Shown here piece after piece: positions 27,860-36,704 of a DNA stretch of 64,000 nt (its first letter is position 1; each line of letters starts with the position of its first letter). This stretch comes from Agrobacterium leguminum. Its GTDB lineage: Bacteria > Pseudomonadota > Alphaproteobacteria > Rhizobiales > Rhizobiaceae. The DNA is taken from NCBI RefSeq assembly GCF_015704895.1, contig NZ_JADQWB010000002.1, positions 124,001 to 188,000 of the forward strand, in the 5' to 3' direction. The position numbers and the translations under genes are program-made. The notes under the pieces were generated by a model that had not been told where the DNA came from, searched no databases, and saw only the letters and a program-made list of their open reading frames with translations.

Positions 27860-28243
27860 CTAGAACAGATCGAAGTCGCCCGAGGCCTTGTCGAGCGGCT
27901 GGGAATGGCCATGGCGGAAGGCCGCGCCGAGCGCCTTCTGCATTTCGGCCAGCTTGACCAGGCTGAGGGCGGTGGAAACATCCACGATCCAGTTTCCGGG
28001 GATGGAACCGGTGATGGTATCGATGAATTCCGCAAGGCCGCGGGTTTTCTGGACGGCAAGATCGATGCCCTGCAGCAGCTTGACGCCTTCGCTGGACAAT
28101 TGACCGCTGGTCACTTCAAGCAATTGCGGCTCGATGCGCTCGATGAGATAGGCGACGTCGTGCAGTTCCGATACCACGCGCATCAGAACGTCCGGCAGGG
28201 CTTCTTCGAACGGAGTGGCGGCGGTGTGCTCTGCAAGCTGCAT
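27860..28243 (-). CDS. cheT: CheT (orf10-type), CheZ-like chemotaxis protein
   Basis: A 127-residue protein at the place of orf10/cheT in rhizobial che operons. The Sinorhizobium protein has been described as CheZ-like and as taking part in control of phosphorylated CheY1. The sequence is helical: LHDVAYLIERIEPQLLEVTS, then LQGIDLAVQKTRGLAEFI, and ALSLVKLAEMQKALGAAF. The C-terminus is a short linker followed by GDFDLF, resembling the CheY-binding end of CheZ in type. It follows cheD by 14 bp. The biochemical role here is inferred. Confidence 0.8.
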   Translation of the reverse strand: MQLAEHTAATPFEEALPDVLMRVVSELHDVAYLIERIEPQLLEVTSGQLSSEGVKLLQGIDLAVQKTRGLAEFIDTITGSIPGNWIVDVSTALSLVKLAEMQKALGAAFRHGHSQPLDKASGDFDLF

Positions 28244-28257
28244 TGGAAACTCCGTGA

Positions 28258-28803
28258 CTAGAAAAATTCGATGTCGTTGGCGACTGGCTTGGGGGCCGGC
28301 ACCGGACGCGTTTCCATGGCAACCGTCTTCTGGGTTTCCGCGCCGCTGAGCGGATGCTGACGCGCGCGCCCGGAGACCGGCCAGAATTCGATCTTTCGGC
28401 CGTGGTCCCCACCCGTGGAGGAGCTTAAGACCGGAATACCTTCATCCTTCAGAAACTGCATGGCGAAGATGGCATTCTGCTCGCCGACGTTTGAGAAGCT
28501 GGCAATCGTCTTCGCGCCGCCGAAAACCTTGGCTTCCAGCCGATCACGCCGCGCCCCCTGCTTCAAGAGGCCGTTGATCAGGAGCTCCATGAGATGCACA
28601 CCATAACGCGTGGCGTCTCCGCCGGTCACATTTCCCGTTCCCGGCAGCAGGAAGTGGTTCATGCCTCCCAGGCCGGCAACGGGGTCTCTCAGACAGGCAG
28701 CCACGCACGAACCGAGTATAGTCGTCAGCACCACATCGGGATCGCTGACGACCTTATACTCGCCCTGAATGATATGTACGCGCTTGGCCGCAGCTTCAAT
28801 CAT
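28258..28803 (-). CDS. cheD: Chemoreceptor glutamine deamidase CheD
   Basis: Deamidates specific glutamines on chemoreceptors, tuning their signalling. The 181 residues have the catalytic Cys in [14 protein letters not shown] and the His in GGMNHFLLP; both belong to the CheD active site. [19 protein letters not shown] is the conserved second half. The C-terminus carries a proline-rich linker and the tail NDIEFF, longer than in minimal CheD. The start overlaps the cheY2 stop. Confidence 0.95.
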   Translation of the reverse strand: MIEAAAKRVHIIQGEYKVVSDPDVVLTTILGSCVAACLRDPVAGLGGMNHFLLPGTGNVTGGDATRYGVHLMELLINGLLKQGARRDRLEAKVFGGAKTIASFSNVGEQNAIFAMQFLKDEGIPVLSSSTGGDHGRKIEFWPVSGRARQHPLSGAETQKTVAMETRPVPAPKPVANDIEFF

Positions 28804-29189
28804 TTCAGCGATCCGAAAACCGCCTCGATGGCAGCGCGCATCTTGTCGATCGTGAAGGGCTTGGCCAGCACGTTGTTGGCACCGAGCTGGGCTGCCTTCT
28901 GCACCAGCGCGCGGTCGCCCTGCGCGGTGAGGATGATGAAGGCGGCCTTCTTGGTGGTCGGGTTGGCCCTGACGGCATGCAGGAAACCGAGACCGTCCAT
29001 CTTCGGCATGTTGAAATCGGAAATGACAAGATGATGGGGCTGCTGCTCCATGATCTTCATTCCCTGCTCGCCGTCACCGGCGGCGGTGATCTGCTTGAAG
29101 CCGAGCTGTGTCAGCGCATCGCTGAGGAGCAGCCGGCTGGTCACCTGATCGTCGACGATCAGAACTTTGATCTTTTCTGCGAGAGACAT
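28800..29189 (-). CDS. cheY2: Chemotaxis response regulator CheY2
   Basis: Single receiver domain of 129 residues. In Sinorhizobium CheY2-P is the main regulator that slows the motor, while CheY1 acts as a phosphate sink. The phosphorylation site is Asp58 ([13 protein letters not shown]), with the acidic pair Asp13/Asp14, Thr in FIILTAQGD and Lys in NVLAKPF. It overlaps cheB and cheD by one and four bases. The assignment as CheY2 is by gene order. Confidence 0.93.
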   Translation of the reverse strand: MSLAEKIKVLIVDDQVTSRLLLSDALTQLGFKQITAAGDGEQGMKIMEQQPHHLVISDFNMPKMDGLGFLHAVRANPTTKKAAFIILTAQGDRALVQKAAQLGANNVLAKPFTIDKMRAAIEAVFGSLK

Positions 29190-30244
29190 TAGTCAGCACC
29201 TTCTTTGCGGGCAGTGGTTAGTTTCAGGATTTCTTCGCCGATGGAGGCCAGCGGGAGTTGCTGTTCCACGGCGCCAAGTTCATAGGCCACGCGGGGCATG
29301 CCGTAGACGACACATGTTTTTTCGTTCTGGCCGACGGTGCGTGCGCCGGCATGACGCATTTTCAACAGCCCGGCTGCGCCATCGCGGCCCATGCCGGTGA
29401 GAATGACGCCAACGGCGTTACGGCCGGCAAGTTCAGCCACCGAATCGAACAGCACATCGACGGAGGGCCGGTGGCCGTTGACGGGATCGCGTTCGACAAG
29501 CCGGCAGCAGGGTGCGGACCGGTTGGCGATCTGCAAGTGGCGCTCGCCGCCCGGCGCAAGATAGATCTTGCCGGTCTGCAGACGTGCACCGTCCGTCGCC
29601 TCTTCCACCACGGGGGCGCAGATGCGGTTCAGCCGTTCGGCGAAACTCTTGGTGAAGGTCGGCGGCATGTGCTGGGTGATGACGGTCGGCGGGCAATTGG
29701 CCGGGAATTTCTGCAGCACGGCGATCAGCGCTTCGACACCGCCCGTGGAGGAACCGATGGCCACGACCTTGCGCCCAGCCCGATATTCACTGACCGGGAC
29801 CGGCTGCGGCGCGGCAACGGCTTCCGGGCGCGCCGCACGGTAGGCGGCGTGTTGCGAGCGGGCGGCGGCCTTCACCTTGTCGGCCAGATCGCCGAAGGGG
29901 CGTGCATCGCCCGGCGCCGGCTTGCCGACACAGTCGAAGGCGCCGATTTCAAGCGCGGCAAGCGAAGCATCCGCACCGCGATGGGTCAGCGACGAAACCA
30001 TGATGACCGGCATGGGCCGCAGGCGCATGATCTTTTCGAGAAATTCCAGCCCGTTCATTTCCGGCATCTCGATGTCGAGCGTCACGACATCGGGGTTGAG
30101 CTGCTTGATGGCGGCCCTCGCCTCCATGGCGTTACCGGCCTGCCCGACCACCTCGACTTCCGGATCGGCCTTGAGGACAGCCGAAATCAGACCGCGCATG
30201 GTGGGGGAATCATCGACGACGAGTACCCGTGCGAGTGCGCTCAT
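29189..30244 (-). CDS. cheB: Protein-glutamate methylesterase CheB
   Basis: Receiver-controlled methylesterase that removes methyl groups from chemoreceptors. The 351 residues have an N-terminal receiver ([12 protein letters not shown]; Asp in [13 protein letters not shown]) and the C-terminal esterase with the catalytic Ser in [10 protein letters not shown], His in [16 protein letters not shown] and Asp in [11 protein letters not shown]. It overlaps cheR and cheY2, so the adaptation enzymes are co-translated. Confidence 0.96.
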   Translation of the reverse strand: MSALARVLVVDDSPTMRGLISAVLKADPEVEVVGQAGNAMEARAAIKQLNPDVVTLDIEMPEMNGLEFLEKIMRLRPMPVIMVSSLTHRGADASLAALEIGAFDCVGKPAPGDARPFGDLADKVKAAARSQHAAYRAARPEAVAAPQPVPVSEYRAGRKVVAIGSSTGGVEALIAVLQKFPANCPPTVITQHMPPTFTKSFAERLNRICAPVVEEATDGARLQTGKIYLAPGGERHLQIANRSAPCCRLVERDPVNGHRPSVDVLFDSVAELAGRNAVGVILTGMGRDGAAGLLKMRHAGARTVGQNEKTCVVYGMPRVAYELGAVEQQLPLASIGEEILKLTTARKEGAD

Positions 30245-31149
30245 GCCTTCCTCCCCGAAGCGTGGCCAGTGAAGCGGTAGGTGGTGATGCCCGTATTGTC
30301 GAACAGGTTCTTGGCGTCACCGGAAACGCGTTCGGAATGCCCGATATAAAGATGTCCGCCTTCCGGCAGCAGCCCGGCAAAACGCGACCAGATGCGCATC
30401 TGCGTTGGCTCGTCGAAATAGATGACGACGTTGCGGCAGAAGATCACGTCGAAATTGCCCTTGAAGGGCCATTGCGTCATCAGGTTCAATTCGTTGAAGG
30501 TGATGAGGCGCTTGACCTTGTCATCGATGCGGAATTTGCGGCGACCGCCGGCATCGACCTCCGTGAACCATTGCTTGCGCATGGCGGGAGACACGGTTTC
30601 GAGCGCATTGTCGTCATAGACCCCTGCCCGGGCCTGCGCCAAAATCTTGGGGTCGATATCCGTCGCCAGAATCTTGAAATCGTAATCCGCCGCATTCGGG
30701 AACATTGCGAGCACGGTAAGCGCGATGGAATAGGGCTCCTGCCCATCCGAACAGGCGGCCGACCAGATGCGGACACGACCGCCGCTCTTCGCCCGGGCGA
30801 TGAGGCCCGGCAGGACCTCGTCGCGCAGATGTTCGAAATGATGGTTTTCGCGGAAGAAACGGGTGAAATTCGTCGTCAGGTGCGACAGCATTTCGCGCCG
30901 CGCCTGCGCGCCATCCGGCGAGGACACCAATGCGCAATATTCGCGGAAACCCGACAGGCCGAGATTGCGGATATGCTTCGACAGGCGGGAATAAACCAGC
31001 GACGCCTTGGTGTCGTTGAGATAGATGCCCGCATCGGCATAGATCATCGCCGCGATTTCCGACAGGTCGCGTCTCGTCAGCGGATATTCGCCGCTGGCAA
31101 GAACCTCATCGGGAGACTGGCGCTGGTCGCTGAAGTTAAGTGATGCCAT
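30241..31149 (-). CDS. cheR: Chemoreceptor methyltransferase CheR
   Basis: SAM-dependent enzyme that methylates glutamates of chemoreceptors. The start [16 protein letters not shown] lies 13 bp after the cheA stop; the frame extends ten codons further, into cheA. In 302 residues, the N-terminal helical domain contains [20 protein letters not shown], and the SAM domain [29 protein letters not shown] and CRNVVIYFD. Length and motifs match the family. Confidence 0.95.
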   Translation of the reverse strand: MASLNFSDQRQSPDEVLASGEYPLTRRDLSEIAAMIYADAGIYLNDTKASLVYSRLSKHIRNLGLSGFREYCALVSSPDGAQARREMLSHLTTNFTRFFRENHHFEHLRDEVLPGLIARAKSGGRVRIWSAACSDGQEPYSIALTVLAMFPNAADYDFKILATDIDPKILAQARAGVYDDNALETVSPAMRKQWFTEVDAGGRRKFRIDDKVKRLITFNELNLMTQWPFKGNFDVIFCRNVVIYFDEPTQMRIWSRFAGLLPEGGHLYIGHSERVSGDAKNLFDNTGITTYRFTGHASGRKA

Positions 31150-31162
31150 GGATGATCCGCTT

Positions 31163-33430
31163 TCAACCTGTCGCCGCAAGCGACATTTCCTGCTTCAGGG
31201 GCTGTCCGCGCGAGGCGCTGACGATGGCATCGACATCCAGAATAAGCGCGACACGGCCGTCACCCAGAATAGTGGCGGCGGCGATGCCCTGAACATGGGT
31301 ATAGTTGGCTTCCAACGACTTGATGACAACCTGACGCTGGCCCTGGATCGCATCCACCATCAGGGCGCGCTGGCCGCCGCCTTCCGATTCCACCAGAAGG
31401 GCGACACCTTCGACCGGATCGGCCTGGGTCGGGCGGAAGTTCAGCACGCGGCCGACATCCACCAGCGGGCAGAAGGAGTTGCGGATGGAGATCAGCCGCT
31501 GGTTCGCGCCGAAGGAATGAATGTTCTTCGCTTCCGGCTGCAGGGTTTCGACGATTGCCGTCAGCGGCACCACCAGCGTCTGGCCGGCAACGGTCACCAC
31601 CATGCCGTCGAGAACGGCAAGCGTCAGCGGCAGGCTCATGGTGAAGGTCGAGCCATGGCCGGGGCGCGAGGAGATGCTGATGCGACCGCCAAGCGCCTGA
31701 ATGGAACGCTTGACCACATCCATGCCGACGCCGCGGCCGGAAATGTCGGAAATCTTGTCGGCGGTGGAGAAGCCCGGCGCGAAGATCAGATTGTCGATCT
31801 CCTCATCGGTCAGGTTCGCATCGGCGGCGATGAGGTCGTTGTCGATTGCCTTCTGGCGAACGCGCTCGCGGTTGATGCCGGCACCATCGTCCTGAAGCTC
31901 GATCAGGATACGGCCCGAACGGTGCTTGGCCGAAAGCTTGATGGTGCCTTCCGGGTTCTTGCCCGCCGCTTCGCGTTTTTCCGGCGTTTCGATGCCGTGG
32001 TCGACGGCGTTGCGGATCATATGCGTCAGAGGTTCGGCCAGCTTGTCGATGACCGTCTTGTCGACTTCGGTGTTTTCACCTTCGGTGACAAGGCGGATCT
32101 GCTTGCCGATCATGTCGGCGACTTCGCGGACGATACGCGACATGCGCTGGAACACCGGCTTTACCGGCTGCGCGCGGATCGCCATGACGCTGTCCTGGAT
32201 TTCGCGCGTCAGCTGCTGCAGTTCGTCCAGACCCATATTGACGGCGGAGGTGCCGCTCGCATCGTTTTCGATCACGCTCTGCGACAGCATCGCCTGATTG
32301 ATGACGAGCTCACCGACGAGGTTGATCAGGCGGTCGACACGGTCGAGGTCGACACGGATGGTCTGGCCGGCGCTGGCATTGGCCGCCGCATTGGCATTCG
32401 CCTGAGCTGCGGCAGGCGCTGCCGCCGCTTCACGCTTTTCGATGGCGGCATTGACGCTCTGGGCGATCTGCGTTGTCGCGACGGCCGTTTCGACGGCTGC
32501 GGCAACGTAGGACGCTTCAGCCGTGGCGATTTCAACAGCGGGCTGCTCTTCCGGTCCGCTATCGAGGGCCGAAAGATCGAACGGCACCGGGATCATCGGA
32601 AGCTCTTCCGCATCGTCTGCGGCATCCGAAACAACCGGCACGATTTCCAGATCGCAATCCCATTCGGCAAATTCGAAGACGCTGCGGATGCCCTCTTCGC
32701 CCTTGTCGGTCGCAATCGAAACCGTCCAGGAGAGATAGGATGCTTCAGGATCGAGCTTGTCGAGCGAAGGCAGCTCCGACATGTCGCAATTGATGCTCAT
32801 ATCGCCGATGCGCGAAAGATCGCGCAGGAGAAGTGCCGCCTCGTTGCCCTTCGAATAAAGCGACGCATGCGGCTTGAAGGTGATCTGGAAGGATGGCGCT
32901 TCCATCAGCGGCGTGGTTTCGTCGGCAAAGTCCGTGAAGGAGAACGGGATCGGCTCGAAGCCGCTCTCATCCGTCGGCTTGGGTGGGACGGGTTGCGGCG
33001 CCTTGACGGCGGCCGGCGCTGCCACGGGCGCGGAAACCTGCACGGTTTCGCCATTTGCCAGCGCTTCCAGCTCCTTGACGAGGCCGCGGGTGCGGCTTTC
33101 ATCGACGCTGCCGCCGTCTCTGGCCGCATTGGTCAGGTCCGCCAGCACGTCGGCGGAGCGCAGCATAACTTTCAGAACATCCTGTGTCGGCTCCAGCTTG
33201 TTGGAGCGGACGCAGTCGAGGGTCGTTTCAAAAACGTGGGCGAAGGCCACGAGATCATCGAGACCGAAGGCACCCGCCCCGCCCTTGATGGAATGAACGG
33301 CACGGAAAACGGCGTTGACGGTTTCCGGATCGCGGTCGCCGTCATTCAATTTAAGAAGCCCCGATTCCAGTTCAGCGAGCTGCTCCTCGCATTCCTGGAA
33401 AAAGATTTCCTTGATTTCGTTCATATCCAT
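31163..33430 (-). CDS. cheA: Chemotaxis histidine kinase CheA
   Basis: Central kinase of the chemotaxis pathway. The 755 residues contain a P1 domain with the phospho-accepting His46 (VFRAVHSIKGGAGAF), a long linker rich in Ala and Pro, a P2-like CheY-binding region, dimerisation domain (about 350-420), the P4 ATPase (MIRNAVDHGIETPEKREA, DDGAGINRERV, SGRGVGMDVVK) and the P5 CheW-like domain near the C-terminus. No separate cheW is in this operon. cheY1 precedes it by 16 bp. The start could also be the second Met (residue 3). Confidence 0.97.
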   Translation of the reverse strand: MDMNEIKEIFFQECEEQLAELESGLLKLNDGDRDPETVNAVFRAVHSIKGGAGAFGLDDLVAFAHVFETTLDCVRSNKLEPTQDVLKVMLRSADVLADLTNAARDGGSVDESRTRGLVKELEALANGETVQVSAPVAAPAAVKAPQPVPPKPTDESGFEPIPFSFTDFADETTPLMEAPSFQITFKPHASLYSKGNEAALLLRDLSRIGDMSINCDMSELPSLDKLDPEASYLSWTVSIATDKGEEGIRSVFEFAEWDCDLEIVPVVSDAADDAEELPMIPVPFDLSALDSGPEEQPAVEIATAEASYVAAAVETAVATTQIAQSVNAAIEKREAAAAPAAAQANANAAANASAGQTIRVDLDRVDRLINLVGELVINQAMLSQSVIENDASGTSAVNMGLDELQQLTREIQDSVMAIRAQPVKPVFQRMSRIVREVADMIGKQIRLVTEGENTEVDKTVIDKLAEPLTHMIRNAVDHGIETPEKREAAGKNPEGTIKLSAKHRSGRILIELQDDGAGINRERVRQKAIDNDLIAADANLTDEEIDNLIFAPGFSTADKISDISGRGVGMDVVKRSIQALGGRISISSRPGHGSTFTMSLPLTLAVLDGMVVTVAGQTLVVPLTAIVETLQPEAKNIHSFGANQRLISIRNSFCPLVDVGRVLNFRPTQADPVEGVALLVESEGGGQRALMVDAIQGQRQVVIKSLEANYTHVQGIAAATILGDGRVALILDVDAIVSASRGQPLKQEMSLAATG

Positions 33431-33446
33431 CGTGAAATGTCCCGTA

Positions 33447-33812
33447 TCAGGCGGTTACGCGTTCAATGGCATCGATGAGTTTCGCAGGGTCGAACGGCTT
33501 GACGATCCAGCCCGTCGCACCGGCCTGACGGGCGCGGTTCTTCTTCTCTGCGTCGCTTTCGGTCGTCAGGACGAGGATCGGGATCGCACGATATTTTTCG
33601 TTGCGCCGTACACCCTCGATGAAGCCGAAACCATCGAGACGGGGCATGTTGATGTCCGTCACGATAACATCGGGGTTGCTCTGCTCGAGCACTTCGAGGC
33701 CCTCGATGCCGTCTTCGGCCTGAATGGTTTCGAAACCGGCATTGTTGAGCGTGACCAGGAGCATGTTCCTGATCGTCCGGGAATCATCCACGGTAAGAAC
33801 TTTTTTCTTCAC
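33447..33812 (-). CDS. cheY1: Chemotaxis response regulator CheY1
   Basis: Single receiver domain of 121 residues with acidic pair Asp9/Asp10, phosphorylation site Asp53 (VIVTDINMPRLDG), Thr in PILVLTTESD and Lys in WIVKPFDPA. In Sinorhizobium CheY1 drains phosphate back from CheA and CheY2. It overlaps cheS by four bases, which agrees with the known partnership of CheS and CheA in CheY1 dephosphorylation. Confidence 0.94.
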   Translation of the reverse strand: MKKKVLTVDDSRTIRNMLLVTLNNAGFETIQAEDGIEGLEVLEQSNPDVIVTDINMPRLDGFGFIEGVRRNEKYRAIPILVLTTESDAEKKNRARQAGATGWIVKPFDPAKLIDAIERVTA

Positions 33813-34108
33813 TTTTGCATCTCCTTGGGGAGCAAATGGTCAATATCGACGCCTATCAGTTTCATCGTCTTGTCGAATGCATCGGACACCCTGGCAAAAC
33901 CGAACCGCTTGCCGTCCTCTTCCCAGGATTTCGCGCCGGCCATCAGAACCTGGGCGCAAAGCGCGCCGATACGCTCAACCTCGGACGCATCTACCGACAA
34001 AGGTGCTCCCCTCAGCGTCATCAGCTTGCCGTGCAGGGCCGATGCTTCGTTGAGATCCAGCACCGGTGACAGTTTCAGCGTCGCCTCAGCTGCTTTTCTG
34101 GCTGCCAT
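33809..34108 (-). CDS. cheS: CheS, small STAS-like chemotaxis protein
   Basis: A 99-residue STAS-like protein (KLSPVLDLNEASALHGKLMT, then APLSVDASEVERIGALCAQV). In Sinorhizobium the protein at this position, CheS, binds CheA and speeds removal of phosphate from CheY1. Position between the soluble receptor and cheY1, with overlaps on both sides, supports this. The STAS Ser that anti-sigma kinases would target is not obvious (DASEVER). Confidence 0.85.
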   Translation of the reverse strand: MAARKAAEATLKLSPVLDLNEASALHGKLMTLRGAPLSVDASEVERIGALCAQVLMAGAKSWEEDGKRFGFARVSDAFDKTMKLIGVDIDHLLPKEMQK

Positions 34109-35703
34109 TACATGACTCCCTGACGTCTGAATTGTTGGTAATCCTGGCCGTAATCCGTGCGACTATCCGCACGGGCCATAAATGAAGTGTCCTGCCGGTC
34201 CGCACCGGACGCCGCTCTCGCCTGCCCCTGACGGGCGATGCGGAATTCGCGGATGGTGCGGCCGAGTTCGAGAATGACGGCTTGAAGCGCGTCAGCCTCG
34301 GAAGCGCTCGCGCTGATATCGACGGCATTCCGGCCAGCCTGCCTTTGCTGCTCACCGATATCGGCGGCAACAGATTGCAGTTCACCCGCCTGCTCGGCCG
34401 TATGCCGGGAGACTTCCGCGATCATGTCATTGATGCCCGAGACCTGCCGGACGACGCCGCCGATTGCGTCCTGCGTGCGGTTGACCATGCGCACGCCGCC
34501 CTCAACCTGCGTCTTGGTGGTGCCGACAAGGCTCTTGATCTCCCTTGCAGCGTCGGCGGAACGCTGGGCGAGCGCCCGGACTTCCTGCGCGACGACCGCG
34601 AAACCACGTCCGCTTTCACCCGCGCGCGCCGCCTCGATGCCGGCATTGAGGGCGAGAAGGTTGGTCTGAAAAGCGATCTCGTCAATCGTGCCGATGATCC
34701 TGCCGATCTGTTCGGCGGATTGCTCGATGTCCGACATGGCTTCAATCGCCTCGCCGATAGCCTTGCCGCTTTCGACCGCCGCCTCGCGGGCGCGGGAAAC
34801 AGCCGTTTCCGTGGCCGATATGCGGGCGCTGTTTTCAGCAACGTTCCCGATCATCGTCTGGATGGCGCGGGAGGTTTCGGCAAGGGCTTCGGCCTGCTGG
34901 CGGGAGCGCTCGGCCATGGAGCGGCCCATATCGGCAAAGCGCGCGCCGAGCGCCTCGGCCTCGCCGATGCTGTTTTGCGCCGCGATCAGCGATGCGCCAA
35001 TCGTTTCCAAAGCCGTGTTGAAGGAAGCCGCAACATCGCGATAGGCTTCGGGCACTTCGCCGCCGATGCGGGCCTGCAAATCGCCTGCGGCAAAGGCCGT
35101 CAGTGCCGTGCCCAGCAACTTCGCCGCTTCGGAACGATCATTGTCGCGTTGTTCCGCCAGTTCGCGGCCATGGCGCAGGCGCAATTCGTTGAAGCGCAGC
35201 GAGACAGCGATTTCGGTATCGACCATCACCAGACGGACGACATTCTTGACGGCTTCCGCCAGTTCACGGGTTTTCTTGCGGTTGCCGGGCAGGATGGAGC
35301 GCGGTGCATGTTCTGCCACCAGCCCGCCGACGAGATGTTCCAGAACCACCGCGTGGCTGGCGATCTGCCAGCGCGGATCGAGACCCATGCGGCTGGCATT
35401 GTCGGAAAGAACCTTCACCCGCTCGGCATAGAGCGCATCGAAACGCGCATCGGTCAGAACGCTCCAGTGCGAGGATTGCAGATCGTGCAGGCGGTCGAGC
35501 TGGTTTTCGCTTTCGAAAGACGGAGAACAGTCCGGCATGGACTGGAAACGGGTCATCACGTCCCGCAGGCCGGCCTTGACGTAAGGCTCCAGCATGCTGC
35601 GATAGCTGCGCAGGAAATCGGATTGCGTCTCGTCGAGGCCGGCAAAACGCAACCGTCCCGCCAGGCTTCCGCCTGCCGATCTGCGCGCTTGATCTGATGG
35701 CAA
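34108..35703 (-). CDS. Soluble chemoreceptor with globin-sensor-like domain (IcpA-like)
   Basis: Cytoplasmic methyl-accepting protein, first gene of the che operon, corresponding in position to Sinorhizobium icpA. With the TTG start at 35703 (GGGG six bases upstream) it has 531 residues; the frame is open to 35766, but that part runs over a hairpin. Residues about 15-170 resemble a globin-coupled sensor ([20 protein letters not shown], then [10 protein letters not shown]). In known heme sensors a His precedes the GL by four; here it is Ala103. The signalling domain is complete ([20 protein letters not shown]). No membrane segment. Confidence 0.88.
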   Translation of the reverse strand: MPSDQARRSAGGSLAGRLRFAGLDETQSDFLRSYRSMLEPYVKAGLRDVMTRFQSMPDCSPSFESENQLDRLHDLQSSHWSVLTDARFDALYAERVKVLSDNASRMGLDPRWQIASHAVVLEHLVGGLVAEHAPRSILPGNRKKTRELAEAVKNVVRLVMVDTEIAVSLRFNELRLRHGRELAEQRDNDRSEAAKLLGTALTAFAAGDLQARIGGEVPEAYRDVAASFNTALETIGASLIAAQNSIGEAEALGARFADMGRSMAERSRQQAEALAETSRAIQTMIGNVAENSARISATETAVSRAREAAVESGKAIGEAIEAMSDIEQSAEQIGRIIGTIDEIAFQTNLLALNAGIEAARAGESGRGFAVVAQEVRALAQRSADAAREIKSLVGTTKTQVEGGVRMVNRTQDAIGGVVRQVSGINDMIAEVSRHTAEQAGELQSVAADIGEQQRQAGRNAVDISASASEADALQAVILELGRTIREFRIARQGQARAASGADRQDTSFMARADSRTDYGQDYQQFRRQGVM

Positions 35704-35737
35704 ATCCTGCCCCAACCGACGTCCCCAACAACATGAC

Positions 35738-35755
35738 GGCCGGTAAAACCCGGCC
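35738..35755. promoter_or_regulatory. Palindrome in the che operon leader
   Basis: GGCCGG pairs with CCGGCC around TAAAAC. If the receptor starts at 35703 this hairpin is in the 5' leader of the che operon. A near twin of this palindrome closes the other end of the che-fliF block at 26021-26038. Confidence 0.4.
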
Positions 35756-35766
35756 AAATTGGCCAA

Positions 35767-36211
35767 GGTTCAGAACGCCAGCACCCTAAGGGGATTTTTG
35801 AACGAACATACCCATCGCGGACGATGCGGCATCGACGCCTGCCAGACCTTCTTGAACCAAGAAACGAAAATACCGGATCGGCACCGGTACGGCAGTGCGG
35901 CGTCATGCCTGGAAGGGGAGAGAACCCCATTCCGCCGTGGAAATACCATCAATCTTTATGGTTAATTCCTTGCTTGAAAGTTAAGAAACACAGGCGTCGG
36001 CGTCAAACGGTAAAATTTGTAAAAGCTTTTAGCCAATGCCGCCCTCACTTTGCCGCAAACGGGCAAAAACGAAAAGGAATCGGACGGTGCGGGCGGTTTT
36101 TCCCGCATGCGCGCTGGACAAGCGTGTCCGGCTTCCCCTAAAACAAATCAACAGGATATTCGCTCAACGGTGATGCTTTAAAGAGACCTTTACGATCAAG
36201 GAGATGCCAAC
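35767..36211. other. Divergent control region between the che operon and the small unknown gene
   Basis: About 445 bases with no supported gene. It should hold the che operon promoter (minus strand) and the promoter of the small forward gene. The 35950-36010 part is AT-rich (GGTTAATTCC, GAAAGTTAAG). A hairpin TGCGGG (36088-36093) with CCCGCA (36102-36107) is present. No known box could be assigned. Confidence 0.4.
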
Positions 36212-36598
36212 TTGCCATGGATGGAGAAAGGCCGCAGTTCAAGGCGCCATCCGCAAGTGTTGATCGGTCTCGTGGTCGCGAGCCTGCTGGTCATGATCGG
36301 CTTTCAGGCACCGGCCGGCGTCAAGCCCCTTTCCAAAACCAGCCGCCTCGAACGATTGCAGAGCGTCGATCCCGGCCGTTCCCTTTCTCTTCGCGAAAAG
36401 GATTGCGATAGCGGCAATGATTTCGGCTGCAGGACCGGCGATGCCGGCTCAGGCTTTCGCCTGGATGCGTTTGCCTCATCCGCCCCGAGCCTCAGGGATA
36501 ATGCCGACGTCTCGCTCGTTGCTGTTGCCATCGTGCCACAAGCTTTCCGAGACTTTGCCAGCGTGGTTCCACGCGCGCCTCCGCATATTATGTATTAG
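36212..36598 (+). CDS. Small membrane-anchored or exported protein of unknown function
   Basis: A 128-residue protein I do not recognise. The TTG start has a strong AAGGAG eight bases upstream; an ATG at 36221 is in frame but spaced 17 bases. A hydrophobic segment at residues 16-34 (VLIGLVVASLLVMIGFQAPA) would act as signal or anchor. The rest is polar with two cysteines (KDCDSGNDFGCRTGD) that could form a small disulfide loop. It lies 106 bp before the Mrp operon on the same strand. Function unknown. Confidence 0.6.
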   Translation: MPWMEKGRSSRRHPQVLIGLVVASLLVMIGFQAPAGVKPLSKTSRLERLQSVDPGRSLSLREKDCDSGNDFGCRTGDAGSGFRLDAFASSAPSLRDNADVSLVAVAIVPQAFRDFASVVPRAPPHIMY

Positions 36599-36704
36599 TC
36601 ATTCCGGCGGTCCTCATCATTCGGTTCATTGCGAACCTTGAGGGATCGGAGTCGTCGGAAACCCGCCGTAGGCTCCCATTCCAGAGAGAAAACCGCCGCC
36701 GCAT

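Noticed and set aside
31148-33478. Very long forward frame opposite cheA (776 codons)
   Set aside because: High-GC shadow of cheA. The minus-strand protein has all CheA domains; the forward product is Asp/Gly/His-rich without motifs.
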